Source: CAYURP01 sp964447175 (GTDB taxonomy: Bacteria > Zixibacteria > MSB-5A5 > SM23-73-2). Taken from it: a stretch of 61,049 nucleotides of DNA. The DNA lies in assembly GCA_964447175.1 (NCBI GenBank), contig CAYURP010000013.1, positions 1-61,049 of the forward strand, written 5' to 3'. Of the stretch, positions 25,873 through 35,743 are shown in pieces. A program made the position numbers and the translations under genes. The notes under the pieces were generated by a model that saw nothing but the letters and a program-made list of their open reading frames with translations, searched no databases and was not told the origin of the DNA. Each line of letters starts with the position of its first letter. Positions within the stretch are counted from its first letter, which is position 1.

Positions 25873-25923
25873 GAAAAAGCTCCCTTGCCAGAGTCAAAGA
25901 CGCGTGGTTTCAGGCAAGGGAGC
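25873..25923 (-). terminator. Terminator-like hairpin after the beta-propeller gene
   Basis: GCTCCCTTGCC (25879-25889) and GGCAAGGGAGC (25913-25923) make an 11-bp stem with a 23-base loop. On the minus strand it ends in TTTTT. It lies 230 bases after the stop at 26152. The intervening 25924-26151 has no gene but contains a second foldable patch at 26036-26092 (CCAAGGCAC with GTGCTCTTTGG, around TCACC/GGTGGGTGA). Confidence 0.7.
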
Positions 25924-26151
25924 AGAAGGCACTATGCAGTGTAAAGGAAAACTAATAAACAAATTTTAATGTCAATAATGAAATTACAAAAACTTTAATT
26001 TAGTTTGAGTAGAAAAACAGACTAAAAAAGGCAGACCAAGGCACGAGAAGTTCACCCTGACAGGTGGGTGATCTCACTCAAGTGCTCTTTGGCAAGTGAA
26101 TTGTAAATACCTTTACTGTGATACTTCGAAACTTAAATACTACAATCCAAG

Positions 26152-27714
26152 CTAACAATCGGGAATACTATCGTTATTGGGATCACAGGGCGGTGGTCCT
26201 CCTTTGAAAAGATAGTTTACTAAATAAACAGCATCAGCTATAGTGACTTCTCCGTCACAGTTAACATCACCCGCTTTAAGTGGAATAGGAGGAGGACCAT
26301 TTCTGAAAAGATAGTTGATTAGGAATACTACGTCTACTATGGTCAGATTACCGTCACAATTCACATCTCCACGCAAAAACTGAACATACTTTATTGTGGT
26401 AAAACGATGACCCAGAACATAAATATCACCAGTATAGTTTATTGCGACTCCCAAAGCTATATCAAAGCTGTTTTTTCGATATGTGGTGCTCCAGATTTTA
26501 TTACCGTTTGCATCATATTTTAGAGTTAATATGTCAGCATTATATGGTTGGGTTTGTATGTCATAATACTGATGTTCATAATAATCATAATCTGTTCCAG
26601 TCAAATAAACATTTCCAGAATAATCTACAGCGATTGCTTTTGCATAATAACGGTGCCACATAGGTAAATCGACATTGTATAGCCTCACCCAAGCCGTATC
26701 TCCATTGGGGTAGTATTTTATAGTAAGGTAATACGACTCCCCTATCCCTATATGATCTATAGTTCCCGCTAAATAAACGTTACCAGAATCATCTATAGCT
26801 ATATCAGAAGGAACATCCTCGGTATTCCAAACATCATTATATATCCTCACCCAAGCAGTATCGCCATTTGGATAGTACTTTATGGTAGCGTAATCAGTGC
26901 CAGTGCCACTGCTGACACTCAATCCCGTCACATAGACATTGTTAGAACCATCCACGGCTATATAAAGAGCTCTATCATACGTATTTCCTGGTCCGTTGTA
27001 CCTACTGACCCAAAGTTGGTTTCCCTCTGAGTCGTACTTTATAGTTGCATAGGCTGGATAACCTCCATTATCACTCTCGCCAGTTATATATACATTACCA
27101 GAATCATCAACAGATATAGCATTAGCTCTATCATAGTCATTTCCTGGACCATCATATATTCTCACCCAGGCAGTATCTCCATTATCATAATACTTGATAG
27201 TTATGTAGTCAAAATCATTACCATTCCAGACACATCCACATACATAAACATTGCCACAACTGTCCACAACAATGTCAGAAGCATAGTCAACAGAATCCCC
27301 CAACCCTGTCCAACTTCTAACCCAACTTTGATATCCGTTTGGTTCATATTTAATGGTAACGATATCACAATCCAGACTGCTATTATAACTTTCTCCTGTC
27401 ACATAAACATTACCTTGAACATCAACTGCTAAAGCTTCACTAAAATCATCTTTATTTGTCGTACCATTGTATCTCCTTATCCAGACCGTATCTCCATCGG
27501 GATAATACTTGATTGTAGCGTAGTCATCCATTGTCCCACTACCAATACTGGATCCCGTCACATAAACATTACCGTTGTTCCCTACTTCGATGTCTCCGGT
27601 TATGTGATTTCCAGTTACTAAATACTTTCGAACCCAAGCAGTATCAACGGACTGGGCAAAAACACTACTGTTGCATAAAAGTAAAATTACCGAAATTAAA
27701 AATCGCAACCTCAT
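26152..27714 (-). CDS. Secreted SBBP-repeat beta-propeller protein with dockerin-like tag
   Basis: 520 residues from the ATG at 27714, preceded by TAGGAGG. A signal peptide (ending FAQS) leads into about seven repeats of roughly 55 residues with the pattern DYATIKYYPNGDTAWVR then DDSGNVYVTG, which is the SBBP beta-propeller repeat. The C-terminus has two calcium-loop repeats, GDVNCDGNLTIVDVVFLINY and GDVNCDGEVTIADAVYLVNY, like type I dockerin, then an acidic tail. It would be exported and fold into a propeller. Ligand and partner are unknown. A terminator follows 230 bases downstream. Confidence 0.88.
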   Translation of the reverse strand: MRLRFLISVILLLCNSSVFAQSVDTAWVRKYLVTGNHITGDIEVGNNGNVYVTGSSIGSGTMDDYATIKYYPDGDTVWIRRYNGTTNKDDFSEALAVDVQGNVYVTGESYNSSLDCDIVTIKYEPNGYQSWVRSWTGLGDSVDYASDIVVDSCGNVYVCGCVWNGNDFDYITIKYYDNGDTAWVRIYDGPGNDYDRANAISVDDSGNVYITGESDNGGYPAYATIKYDSEGNQLWVSRYNGPGNTYDRALYIAVDGSNNVYVTGLSVSSGTGTDYATIKYYPNGDTAWVRIYNDVWNTEDVPSDIAIDDSGNVYLAGTIDHIGIGESYYLTIKYYPNGDTAWVRLYNVDLPMWHRYYAKAIAVDYSGNVYLTGTDYDYYEHQYYDIQTQPYNADILTLKYDANGNKIWSTTYRKNSFDIALGVAINYTGDIYVLGHRFTTIKYVQFLRGDVNCDGNLTIVDVVFLINYLFRNGPPPIPLKAGDVNCDGEVTIADAVYLVNYLFKGGPPPCDPNNDSIPDC

Positions 27715-27850
27715 AAAACCTCCTATTTTGAACTGCCTAAAGTTATAATACACCTACCTCTTTCCCCCTCAAGGAAAGCATCCCACGGTTGCTCTATAAA
27801 AATAAGGATTCTTTTTTATTTGTCAAGGAAATTTTGCTTGACGAAGATAG

Positions 27851-27893
27851 AAAAAACAAAAGGAGGTCGCTGGAATTATTCCAACGACCTCCT
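27851..27893 (-). terminator. Terminator of the first gingipain-type gene
   Basis: AGGAGGTCG (27861-27869) and CGACCTCCT (27885-27893) enclose a further TGGAAT/ATTCCA pairing. On the minus strand the stem is followed by TTTTGTTTTTT. It lies 42 bases after the stop codon. Confidence 0.85.
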
Positions 27894-27934
27894 GAATTTA
27901 TTTAAATAACAGGACTGTTAGATTTTACTTACTG

Positions 27935-30703
27935 TTATTCGCAGGGAGCCGGTCCTCCTCTGAAAAGATAGTTTATTAGATAAACCACATCCGATATGCT
28001 CACTTCCTGATTACAGTTAGCATCTCCAGCTTCAAGCGGATTAGGAGCAGGTCCGGACTTGAAGAGATAATTCACAAGATATACTGCATCGGCAATGGTT
28101 ACCTCCTTGTCTGCATTGGCGTCTCCGGGCTTGTAAGGTGTGGTGGCTTCTGCTGCGGCGTATTCGTCGCTGTATTGCTCCAGTTCTCCTTCGTTGCAGT
28201 AGGACCATGCCTGATAATGATAAAGATGTGAAGACTCTAATCCCGAATCCTGATATTCCAATGCTGAACCGTTATATACCTCTGTTCCCTCACCTCTGGT
28301 CCAGTCCCCGCTGCCATTTCTCTCGATCATGATGCTGTCTGCAGATTCGGGTATGCTCCAGGTAAGGTATATGGTGCTGCAACTGGTAGCTTCAGCTGTT
28401 AGCTCTGTCAGGGGAAGCGGTTTGGTTAAAAACATTAACTCCCCACCGCTGACCCATCCCACATCGCTGTGGGTTCTGGCATCAAAGTAATAGAGTTCCC
28501 CTTCGGTAAGGTTGGTGAGATCCATATAAAAATGGGAGTCGCTTTCCATCACCCCTAACGATTCGCTGTAAGCATAGGGTTCTCCAGAATCAGTATCCCA
28601 GAACAGCCAACAGGTGGTTACAAATCCATCGTCATCCTCCAGATAACCGTTAATTCTTGCTGTGGTCTCTTCCACGTTTGTAGCAGGCTGGGTGATCACC
28701 ACCGGTCTGGCGATCTGAGCTTCGCCTTCATACGGAATGTAATTGTGTTTGGTTACGGTTACATACATTATCCCCTTTGAGGATGGGGATGGATTGAAAA
28801 TCTTATCTCCATGTATATCCGTATTCCCCCTCAAATAAACCTCGTCTCCCTTCCACAGACAAACATAAGCCAGGTATACAGGTGTATGGGAAGTTGAATC
28901 TTCAACGTGTATTGAGCAGGGGGAGGTTCCTGTTGGAAGTACGGCAGGAAAGGTTACCGCGAAGCTATCCGGGGAATCGGTCCATATGGGCATCTCCGGC
29001 TCACCCTGAAGATTGAACGTCCACTCAACTTGTTTCGTTATGGAAGTCGAATGGCTGGTATTATGTTTGGCATCTGTCAGGGTTTCACCCAAACGATATT
29101 TGTCTCGAGCGAAAAGCCCTTTCCACCACTCTCGATCCAATATGCCTGAAAGACTGGAAGGAAATCCCATATTATACCATCCATGACGGGTATTGCCGGT
29201 GAAAGCAACTCCTGCCTGGTTGGGATTTCGGTTTACAAAATATTCACCAATGCAATCTTCTGCATCCATTTGATTAGGATTACAGCCCAGAGAAACTATT
29301 ACGGACAACTGGTTATCATTGGTCAAATTGTTAACATCGCTTCTGTTGAATCCCAAGCCGTGATTGTAGTCCCCGGTTCCCATATAGCCGGAAGAGGAAT
29401 GATCGGAATGGTTTACCAGATTCTGACCGGCGCTCAGGGCATTCAGGGCATCTGTTCTATGGTTGCTGGCGTCGCTATCATATACCTTGGTCACGTTGAA
29501 ATTTGTGGGAATGTAGTTATCAATGATTTCCTTGAGGTCTTCGGTGGGAGTTGCTCCATCCAGATCCATTCCTATTAGCAGAACATCCAGAGGGTAGTCA
29601 GTTCGAGGGGGATCTTTCTCATACTTCAGCACCTTATTCACGAACGTGCTGATCTCGGTAGAGTTACTTGCAGTTACTCGACCCACAAAAACCTCGTGTA
29701 TCCAATCCTCATCGAAATCAGAGTAAAACTGATCACTGGGCGTATAATCCTCGTAGTAGGTCCGGTACAAAAACGGAACGTCCCCATTTTCCCCACCTAT
29801 AAGAAAGTAGGTAGTTCCCCAGTCATAATAAGCATCAATAATGAAGCTACGGATTTTCTCCTGATTGGTATCATCAGTATAGTTGGAGTAGATCCAACTT
29901 GTGGTGATCACTGTATCCTTTACCCCTTTTTTAGTGTGCCAATCCACCAGGGGCTGGAAATCCGAAGCATAAGAGCTGGTAGTGATAATCACATGATTAA
30001 AAGGTCCGTCCGGAAGCGAGGTGGAAACGCTCATCTCCAATGCTACATCTAATTTAACCTGCTCCGGATTTTCCACCATATCTCTAAGCATAAGCTCATA
30101 GGTTTTTCTACTATTTTCTGATATTTTGGGTGAAAGACGATCGCCATATTCATATCCACCAGATCCTTCAATAGAGAGGGTAAGCGAAGTGTAAAGCTTG
30201 AGCCTCTTCTCGCCCGGGATGTATTGCACAGGATAAATTATGATATGAGCGATGCCCTGACCAGCCAGATCGCTTTGATGAACAAACTCCACTGGATTTG
30301 AAGGATATGGCTCTGTGGAAGCATAAATCTCTTTGTTGGGCTCCACGAAATCTCCACCTGATGTCCCAATTTTTTGCGGGGGTTGAGCCGGTAAGATATT
30401 ATACTCCCCGGTGATATCTTCACTTGTTGCATCCCTGACATAGACCTTCTCCACTGCCATTCCTTGGGGCAATGCTATTCTCAATTCTTTGGAAGGCAAC
30501 ATAGGCTTCCCTGGATCGCTTAACCATTCACCCTCTTGGAATGTAACAATGTCGTAATCCATCACCCGGCTAAATGAAAGATCACTCAAGGAGAACTGTG
30601 CCACATAGGAGACCCTGTAATCGTCTGCCCTTGAGAAAGATTTGGCAAAGAATAAAAAAGATACTCCAATCAGCAATGCAACGATTAACTTCGATTTCGT
30701 CAT
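27935..30703 (-). CDS. Gingipain-type cysteine protease (peptidase C25) with dockerin-like tag
   Basis: 922 residues. A signal peptide (1-26) is followed by a propeptide-like domain, then the C25 catalytic domain from about residue 235 (HVIITTSSYASDFQPLVDWH). The catalytic pair is expected at His432 or His435 (NHSDHSSSG) and Cys474 (SLGCNPNQMD). Fibronectin-like domains follow from about 650 to 850. The C-terminus carries two dockerin-like calcium loops, GDANADKEVTIADAVYLVNY and GDANCNQEVSISDVVYLINY. AGGAG precedes the ATG. A close paralogue lies at 42.5-45.3 kb. It is probably a cell-surface or secreted endopeptidase. The dockerin partner is not in the window. Confidence 0.9.
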   Translation of the reverse strand: MTKSKLIVALLIGVSFLFFAKSFSRADDYRVSYVAQFSLSDLSFSRVMDYDIVTFQEGEWLSDPGKPMLPSKELRIALPQGMAVEKVYVRDATSEDITGEYNILPAQPPQKIGTSGGDFVEPNKEIYASTEPYPSNPVEFVHQSDLAGQGIAHIIIYPVQYIPGEKRLKLYTSLTLSIEGSGGYEYGDRLSPKISENSRKTYELMLRDMVENPEQVKLDVALEMSVSTSLPDGPFNHVIITTSSYASDFQPLVDWHTKKGVKDTVITTSWIYSNYTDDTNQEKIRSFIIDAYYDWGTTYFLIGGENGDVPFLYRTYYEDYTPSDQFYSDFDEDWIHEVFVGRVTASNSTEISTFVNKVLKYEKDPPRTDYPLDVLLIGMDLDGATPTEDLKEIIDNYIPTNFNVTKVYDSDASNHRTDALNALSAGQNLVNHSDHSSSGYMGTGDYNHGLGFNRSDVNNLTNDNQLSVIVSLGCNPNQMDAEDCIGEYFVNRNPNQAGVAFTGNTRHGWYNMGFPSSLSGILDREWWKGLFARDKYRLGETLTDAKHNTSHSTSITKQVEWTFNLQGEPEMPIWTDSPDSFAVTFPAVLPTGTSPCSIHVEDSTSHTPVYLAYVCLWKGDEVYLRGNTDIHGDKIFNPSPSSKGIMYVTVTKHNYIPYEGEAQIARPVVITQPATNVEETTARINGYLEDDDGFVTTCWLFWDTDSGEPYAYSESLGVMESDSHFYMDLTNLTEGELYYFDARTHSDVGWVSGGELMFLTKPLPLTELTAEATSCSTIYLTWSIPESADSIMIERNGSGDWTRGEGTEVYNGSALEYQDSGLESSHLYHYQAWSYCNEGELEQYSDEYAAAEATTPYKPGDANADKEVTIADAVYLVNYLFKSGPAPNPLEAGDANCNQEVSISDVVYLINYLFRGGPAPCE

Positions 30704-30979
30704 CTTTTCTCCTTATTTTTGAGTAATATGATCATTTAAATTGGACTGCATTTGTCTTCTTTTTATTTACGTGAATCAATCTTATTGTTCTTGCATATTA
30801 AAAAAATATCGACCTTTACAAAAGAGTATTAATTAAAGAACATAGAATTTATTTTGTATGTCAAAGCCAACCAGAGGTAACACTATAATTTAATAAAATT
30901 TCTGAATATGTCAATAGGGTTTTTATACCTTTAAACAAGCTAAACTATCTTATTATAGTATCTCGCTAAAAAACACCTT

Positions 30980-31165
30980 TTACTTTATAAACCAGGAAAG
31001 CTCTTTTCTTTCTGGAGGATTGAATGAAATGCTGGCTGGATATCCCAGCAGCATGATTGTGGCAATATAATGATTTGAAGGGATTTTCAATAATTTTTTA
31101 ACGTCCTCTCTATCCATCCCTCCGATCCAGTAGGTGCCCAATCCAAAAAACCAGGAGGAAAGCAT
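30980..31165 (-). pseudogene. C-terminal remnant of a nitroreductase-family gene
   Basis: About 60 residues matching the end of nitroreductases: GLGTYWIGGMDREDVKKLL, then IATIMLLGYPA and a PPERKEL tail. The FMN-binding N-terminal two thirds are missing, and no coding sequence continues upstream. No ribosome site fits the ATG. It is a decayed gene. Confidence 0.68.
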
Positions 31166-31408
31166 GAAATAATAGATGATAAATCATTAATCTTTATACT
31201 GTAAAAATCTTTTGTTACTTAATAAAGCAATTCTCAGAATTATGTCAAAACTCAAATCAAAGATCTATGAAAGAATAGGGCTTGACTTTTTTAATGAACG
31301 TTAATATCCTTGAACACGGTTTTAGATCAGGTTATAAGTTAATATTTTGAATATTAACTTTTTTAAATTATTTGTAATAACAATAATTAAAAAATGAGAG
31401 GTCCAGCT

Positions 31409-33052
31409 ATGAAAAAGAAACACTCTATTTTTTTAATATGCCTGTCCTTTTTTGTTTTTTTGATTAGCCCTAAGGTAGAATCCTGCACCAGCCTTCTGGT
31501 GACTAAAGGTGCCTCCCAGGACGGGTCAGTAATGATCACCTATACTTGCGATGGGGAGTTCCACCCCCAGCTCGAGTATACCCCTGCCGGGGATTACAAT
31601 CCGGAGGATTCACTTGAGATAAAAGACCGGAATGGCAATGTTCGGGGTAAAATAAAACAGGTTCTCCACACCTATGCTGTGGTCGACCTGATGAACGAAC
31701 ACCAGCTGGTCATCGGGGAGACCACCTTTGGCGGCCGCGAGGAACTTCACAACAAGCAGGGTCTCTTACACTACTGGGATATGATGCAACTGGCACTGCA
31801 ACGAGCTAAAACAGCAAGGGAGGCTATCAAGGTTATGACCGATCTGGTAGCTGAATATGGTTATCGATCCACAGGTGAGTCCTTCTCCATAGGGGACCCA
31901 AAGGAGGCCTGGATAATGGAGATGATAGGTCCTGGTGAGGGTGGAAAAGGAGCTTTGTGGGTGGCGCTCAGGGTTCCGGACGGCTATATCTGCTGTCATG
32001 CCAACAAAGCCCGAATCGGAGAGTTCCCGCTAAATGATCCGGAAAACTGCCTTTATTCTGAAAATGTTATCTCCTTTACAGTTGAAAAAGGGTATTACGA
32101 CCCACAGGCAGGAAAACCCTTCAGGTTCTGTGATGCCTACTGTCCTGCCACTCCTGAAAATCAGAGGTATGCGGATGCCCGGGTCTGGAGCATTTTCCGA
32201 AGGGCAGCACCATCGAAGAACTTCTCGCCGGATTACCACCGGGCTGTGGAGGGAGCAAAACCCTATCCCTTATGGATTAAACCTGACAAAAAAATCTCCT
32301 TAGCTTTTGTTTTCTCCCTGATGCGGGATCACTACGAGGGAACCCCCTACGATATGACCCAGGGGATCGATGCCGGACCATACGGATGCCCCAATCGCTG
32401 GCGCCCCATCACCTGGATGGTTGACAGCGTAAAGTATGCCTGGGAACGACCCATCTCCACTCAGCAGACCGCATTTTCATTTGTCTCCCAGTCCCGCTCC
32501 TGGCTGCCCGGTCCTGTGGGAGGCGTATATTGGTATGGGGTGGATGACACCTACACCACCTGCTATTTTCCCCTTTACTGTGGGATCGATACCATTCCCC
32601 GGTCTTTCACAGTTGGGAACTTACACAAATTTTCCTGGGATTCTGCTTGGTGGGTATTCAACCTGGTGGCAAACTATGCCTGCTTAAAATACTCATTTAT
32701 GCTGCCTGAAATACAGGCTGTTCAGGGCGATATCGAGGGTAACTTTATTAAATTGCAGCCGGAGGTGGAAAAGGTTGCAGTGGAGCTTTCAAAATCCGAT
32801 CCAGAACTTTTGACCCGTTATCTTACTGACTATTCAGTTACTCAGGCCGAGATGGTTGTAAAAAAGTGGCAGGATTTGGGAGAATATCTGATAACTAAAT
32901 ACAATGACGGTTACATTAAGGAGGGTGAGGGTTGGCCTAAGGAAAAAGGTTATCCTGAAACCTGGCTGTGGGAGGTTTTAAAGTCCCGGCCTGACCAGTT
33001 CTTGTTGCCGATAAAAGAAGAAGATATCCCGGAATCGCAACTGGTGGATTGA
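31409..33052 (+). CDS. Secreted C69-family dipeptidase
   Basis: 547 residues from the ATG at 31409, which follows GAGAGG with an 8-base gap. The ATG at 31394 would include that site. A signal peptide ends just before Cys26 in ESCTSLLVTKGASQDGS, the N-terminal nucleophile expected after cleavage in Ntn-hydrolase dipeptidases. Other family blocks are GETTFGGREEL, SFSIGDPKEAWIMEM and NCLYSENV. It probably cleaves dipeptides outside the cytoplasm, which fits with the secreted endopeptidases around it. Confidence 0.9.
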   Translation: MKKKHSIFLICLSFFVFLISPKVESCTSLLVTKGASQDGSVMITYTCDGEFHPQLEYTPAGDYNPEDSLEIKDRNGNVRGKIKQVLHTYAVVDLMNEHQLVIGETTFGGREELHNKQGLLHYWDMMQLALQRAKTAREAIKVMTDLVAEYGYRSTGESFSIGDPKEAWIMEMIGPGEGGKGALWVALRVPDGYICCHANKARIGEFPLNDPENCLYSENVISFTVEKGYYDPQAGKPFRFCDAYCPATPENQRYADARVWSIFRRAAPSKNFSPDYHRAVEGAKPYPLWIKPDKKISLAFVFSLMRDHYEGTPYDMTQGIDAGPYGCPNRWRPITWMVDSVKYAWERPISTQQTAFSFVSQSRSWLPGPVGGVYWYGVDDTYTTCYFPLYCGIDTIPRSFTVGNLHKFSWDSAWWVFNLVANYACLKYSFMLPEIQAVQGDIEGNFIKLQPEVEKVAVELSKSDPELLTRYLTDYSVTQAEMVVKKWQDLGEYLITKYNDGYIKEGEGWPKEKGYPETWLWEVLKSRPDQFLLPIKEEDIPESQLVD

Positions 33053-33153
33053 GAACAGAAATCCAAAGAGAATGATAGACCGGATTGTCAGGCAACAGTA
33101 CCTGGCGACCCCAAATTCTTGAGCCTAAGCTGAGCCTCTATTTTATCTTAAGA

Positions 33154-33486
33154 TTATTTCTCCTCTTCAGGGGGCTCGATTTCCTCGCTTATCTGGATGA
33201 TCTTTTCGTAAGGCAAAGCCAGCCAGCTTTCCACCTGAGCCGCATAGGGACGGGTGAGAAGTGATACCTTGGCAGCAGTCTCATCATCAGGAGCCTCATA
33301 GATGTGCATGGAATCCCAGTAACCCATAAGAGCATAGTGAGCCTTGAACTTAATCTCCGGGCATTTCTCCTTGATCTCCTTAAGCCAGGCCTGTCCGCTT
33401 CTGGCTCTGTCCCTGTACTTGGCGCCGATCTCAGTCAAATGTGCCTTACCCGACGCCAGCTTGGTCATTAATACAAAGGTTTTCAT
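33154..33486 (-). CDS. GYD-domain protein
   Basis: 110 residues of the GYD family, a ferredoxin-like small domain named for a Gly-Tyr-Asp motif. Here it is GYWDSMHIYEAPDDE, with a one-residue difference (GYWD). It starts MKTFVLMTKLASG with a GAGGTG site upstream. Members are widespread, cytoplasmic and of unproven function. It is convergent with the dipeptidase gene and divergent from the aldo/keto reductase-like gene. Confidence 0.82.
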   Translation of the reverse strand: MKTFVLMTKLASGKAHLTEIGAKYRDRARSGQAWLKEIKEKCPEIKFKAHYALMGYWDSMHIYEAPDDETAAKVSLLTRPYAAQVESWLALPYEKIIQISEEIEPPEEEK

Positions 33487-33723
33487 ATAACACCTCCTCG
33501 TGTGTTCAAAGATCTAATATCACACATCTATATATAATATATGATTTTTTTTGTGAAATCAAACAAAAAAACAAGTTCCCGGGACTAAAATAAAGTAGAG
33601 ATTTATATGTATTGTATAACTTGAAAATTAATATTGCTAAATTTTAATATATAGTTATTTTTGAATGTCAACTATTATGGATAACTTAGCAGGATGCTTA
33701 CTCTGTATGGAGGAGTGTAATAG

Positions 33724-34536
33724 TTGAGTCAAGGCTTCACCCATACCGTTCTTGGAAACACTGGCATACCTGTGCATCGGCTTGGACTATCCGCTACCTA
33801 CCGACCAGGCAAAAAGGTTGTATACAAAGCTTTGGATGAAGATCTTAATTATTTTTTCTTTTTTGGTTTTGACAACCAGATGGTTAAGGTATTACGTGAA
33901 GTTCTGAGACAAAGACGAGAAAATATAATTGTAGCTACCGGGGCGTATAACTTACTCTGGGGACATCCCAATCTGCGCCGCACTCTGGAGAAAAGACTCC
34001 GCACTTTACGCACCGATTATATCGACGTTTTTCTCTTCCTGGGCGTGACCCAGGAAAAGCATTTCACCGATCAGGTGAAAGAGGAGCTTTACCAATTTCG
34101 GGAGGAGGGTAAGGTACGTGCTGTTGGCATTTCCACTCACAACAGGAAATTTGCTGGTAAGCTTGTAAATGAAGGTATACTTGATGTTATAATGATGCGA
34201 TATAATGCTGCTCATCGGGGTGCTGAACAGGATATATTCCCTTATCTTGAAAAGTACAATCCCGGAGTGGTGAGCTTCACCGCTACCCGGTGGCGCTATC
34301 TGATTAGAAGACCAAAAAATTGGCCCAAAAATGAACCTGTTCCAACACCCGGTATGTGCTACCGCTTCGTTCTATCAAATCCCAAGGTTCATGTTTGTAT
34401 GACCGCTCCTGCAAATCTCAAACAGTTTGAGGAAAACGTAAAAGCACTAAGACTGGGCTCACTAACTCAAGAAGAAATGGAACTTATGACGAAATTTGGC
34501 GATGCAGTGCACCATACAAAAAAGTGGTTTATGTGA
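33724..34536 (+). CDS. Aldo/keto reductase-like protein with altered active site
   Basis: 270 residues from TTG at 33724, which follows GGAGGAG with an 8-base gap. The barrel framework is recognisable: ALDEDLNYFF, RRTLEKRLRTLRTDYIDVFL and GKVRAVGISTHN. The usual DTA-x-YG segment with the catalytic Tyr reads NYFFFFGFDN, and the His of the usual LHxP motif is replaced (FLFLGV). Catalysis may therefore differ or be absent. The sequence is otherwise intact, so it looks like a distinct subfamily and not a decayed gene. No neighbour suggests a substrate. Confidence 0.8.
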   Translation: MSQGFTHTVLGNTGIPVHRLGLSATYRPGKKVVYKALDEDLNYFFFFGFDNQMVKVLREVLRQRRENIIVATGAYNLLWGHPNLRRTLEKRLRTLRTDYIDVFLFLGVTQEKHFTDQVKEELYQFREEGKVRAVGISTHNRKFAGKLVNEGILDVIMMRYNAAHRGAEQDIFPYLEKYNPGVVSFTATRWRYLIRRPKNWPKNEPVPTPGMCYRFVLSNPKVHVCMTAPANLKQFEENVKALRLGSLTQEEMELMTKFGDAVHHTKKWFM

Positions 34537-34854
34537 GAAAATGAAGTCAATAAACAGAGTTCCAAAAAACAAAGCAAGAAAAGTTTGGCGCAGGATTAAA
34601 ATATACTTCCTAAAACCAGCATCAAGTTTCTGTAAACGCATCTTCTTTTTAATTGAAAAATACTTAAAAAATGGTGTCAGGGAAATCCATCTTGACATAT
34701 GAATGAAGTGATATAAATTATCAGATGATTCACTATTTTTAGTCACAGGTAGTTAAATTTTCTAAAAACACATAAGAATCATCGAATTGGAACCATTCCT
34801 TTTTTTCTGATAAAAAAATGTAAAAGAATCAATCCCTAATGGAGGAAATGGAAG
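34537..34854 (+). other. AT-rich spacer with no convincing gene
   Basis: A 54-codon frame (34541-34702) directly after the reductase gene is rich in Lys, Arg and Phe and has no clear ribosome site, so I do not call it. TTGACA occurs at about 34692 with TATAAA 14 bases later, a spacing too short to be a confident promoter for the next gene. Confidence 0.35.
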
Positions 34855-35622
34855 ATGAACACGATAACCAAGGAGAAATTCACCAGGCTTTGGGATAAGT
34901 ATTTTAATGGTGCAGAGCTTCCCATTGTCTTTTATTACACCGATGATAGAGGATCAGTCGAGGAGCCTGAATCGACCTCTGGTCACAGGTGTGTGATCTG
35001 CGATCTGAATAAGGCACGAAACGGTAAGTCTCTCTGTCTTAGTGTTGATTCTACCGGCTGCGGAGGCGGGAAAAGATATCTCGGATTCACTGAGGAGATT
35101 GCGCCCAACTTCGAATATTTTCTCTCCTGTGGAATTCCCGGAAAGCTTGAGGGTGAACGGTACAAGAAATCACCAGAACTGGTAAAAGAGGTAATGAAAA
35201 AATTACCCAAGTTTAAAGCGCCAGCCAGGTTCATAGTTTTCAAAAGGTGGGATATGCTCGAGGAACAAGATAAATCTGAGGTGGTAATCTTTTTTGCTCA
35301 GCCGGATGTCCTCTCTGGGCTTTTCACTTTATCTAACTTCGATGAATCCGAACAGACTGGAGTATTTGCCCCTTTTGCAGCTGGTTGTGGCTCCATAGTT
35401 CAGTATCCCTATTTGGAAAAAGAGTCACCTCACCCCAGGTGCATTCTGGGCATGTTTGACGTTTCAGCCCGACCCTGCGTTCCCCAGGATACTCTTACAT
35501 TTTCCGTACCAATGAACAGATTTGTTCAGATGATTGACAATATGGAAGAAAGCTTCCTCATTACAAATTCCTGGAGAAAAGTACAGAAGAGAATAAGTCA
35601 AACAGAAGAAATCGGAGATTAA
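34855..35622 (+). CDS. DUF169 family protein
   Basis: 255 residues resembling DUF169 proteins. Blocks seen are HRCVICDLNKARNGK, DSTGCGGGKRYLGF, FLSCGIPGKLEGERYKKSP and FAAGCGSIVQYPYLE. Several conserved cysteines (in CVIC, TGCGGG and AGCGS) could bind a metal or cluster. GGAGGAAATGGAAG precedes the ATG. Members are common in anaerobes and have no proven role. It is the last gene before the tRNA-derived repeat at 35843. Confidence 0.85.
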   Translation: MNTITKEKFTRLWDKYFNGAELPIVFYYTDDRGSVEEPESTSGHRCVICDLNKARNGKSLCLSVDSTGCGGGKRYLGFTEEIAPNFEYFLSCGIPGKLEGERYKKSPELVKEVMKKLPKFKAPARFIVFKRWDMLEEQDKSEVVIFFAQPDVLSGLFTLSNFDESEQTGVFAPFAAGCGSIVQYPYLEKESPHPRCILGMFDVSARPCVPQDTLTFSVPMNRFVQMIDNMEESFLITNSWRKVQKRISQTEEIGD

Positions 35623-35743
35623 AACCTCCCTTCATTAGTTCTCTAGTTCTCTGTATTTAACTTAGTAGGGTAGTCCCACCTTGTTTTCAAAGCAGGATTT
35701 CATTAAACCCATTTAAAGAGCTTCTGCAGAGAGAGACATAAGA

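Noticed and set aside
34541..34702. 54-codon Lys/Arg-rich frame after the reductase-like gene
   Set aside because: No clear ribosome site and no family resemblance. It could be real but is not supportable from sequence alone.
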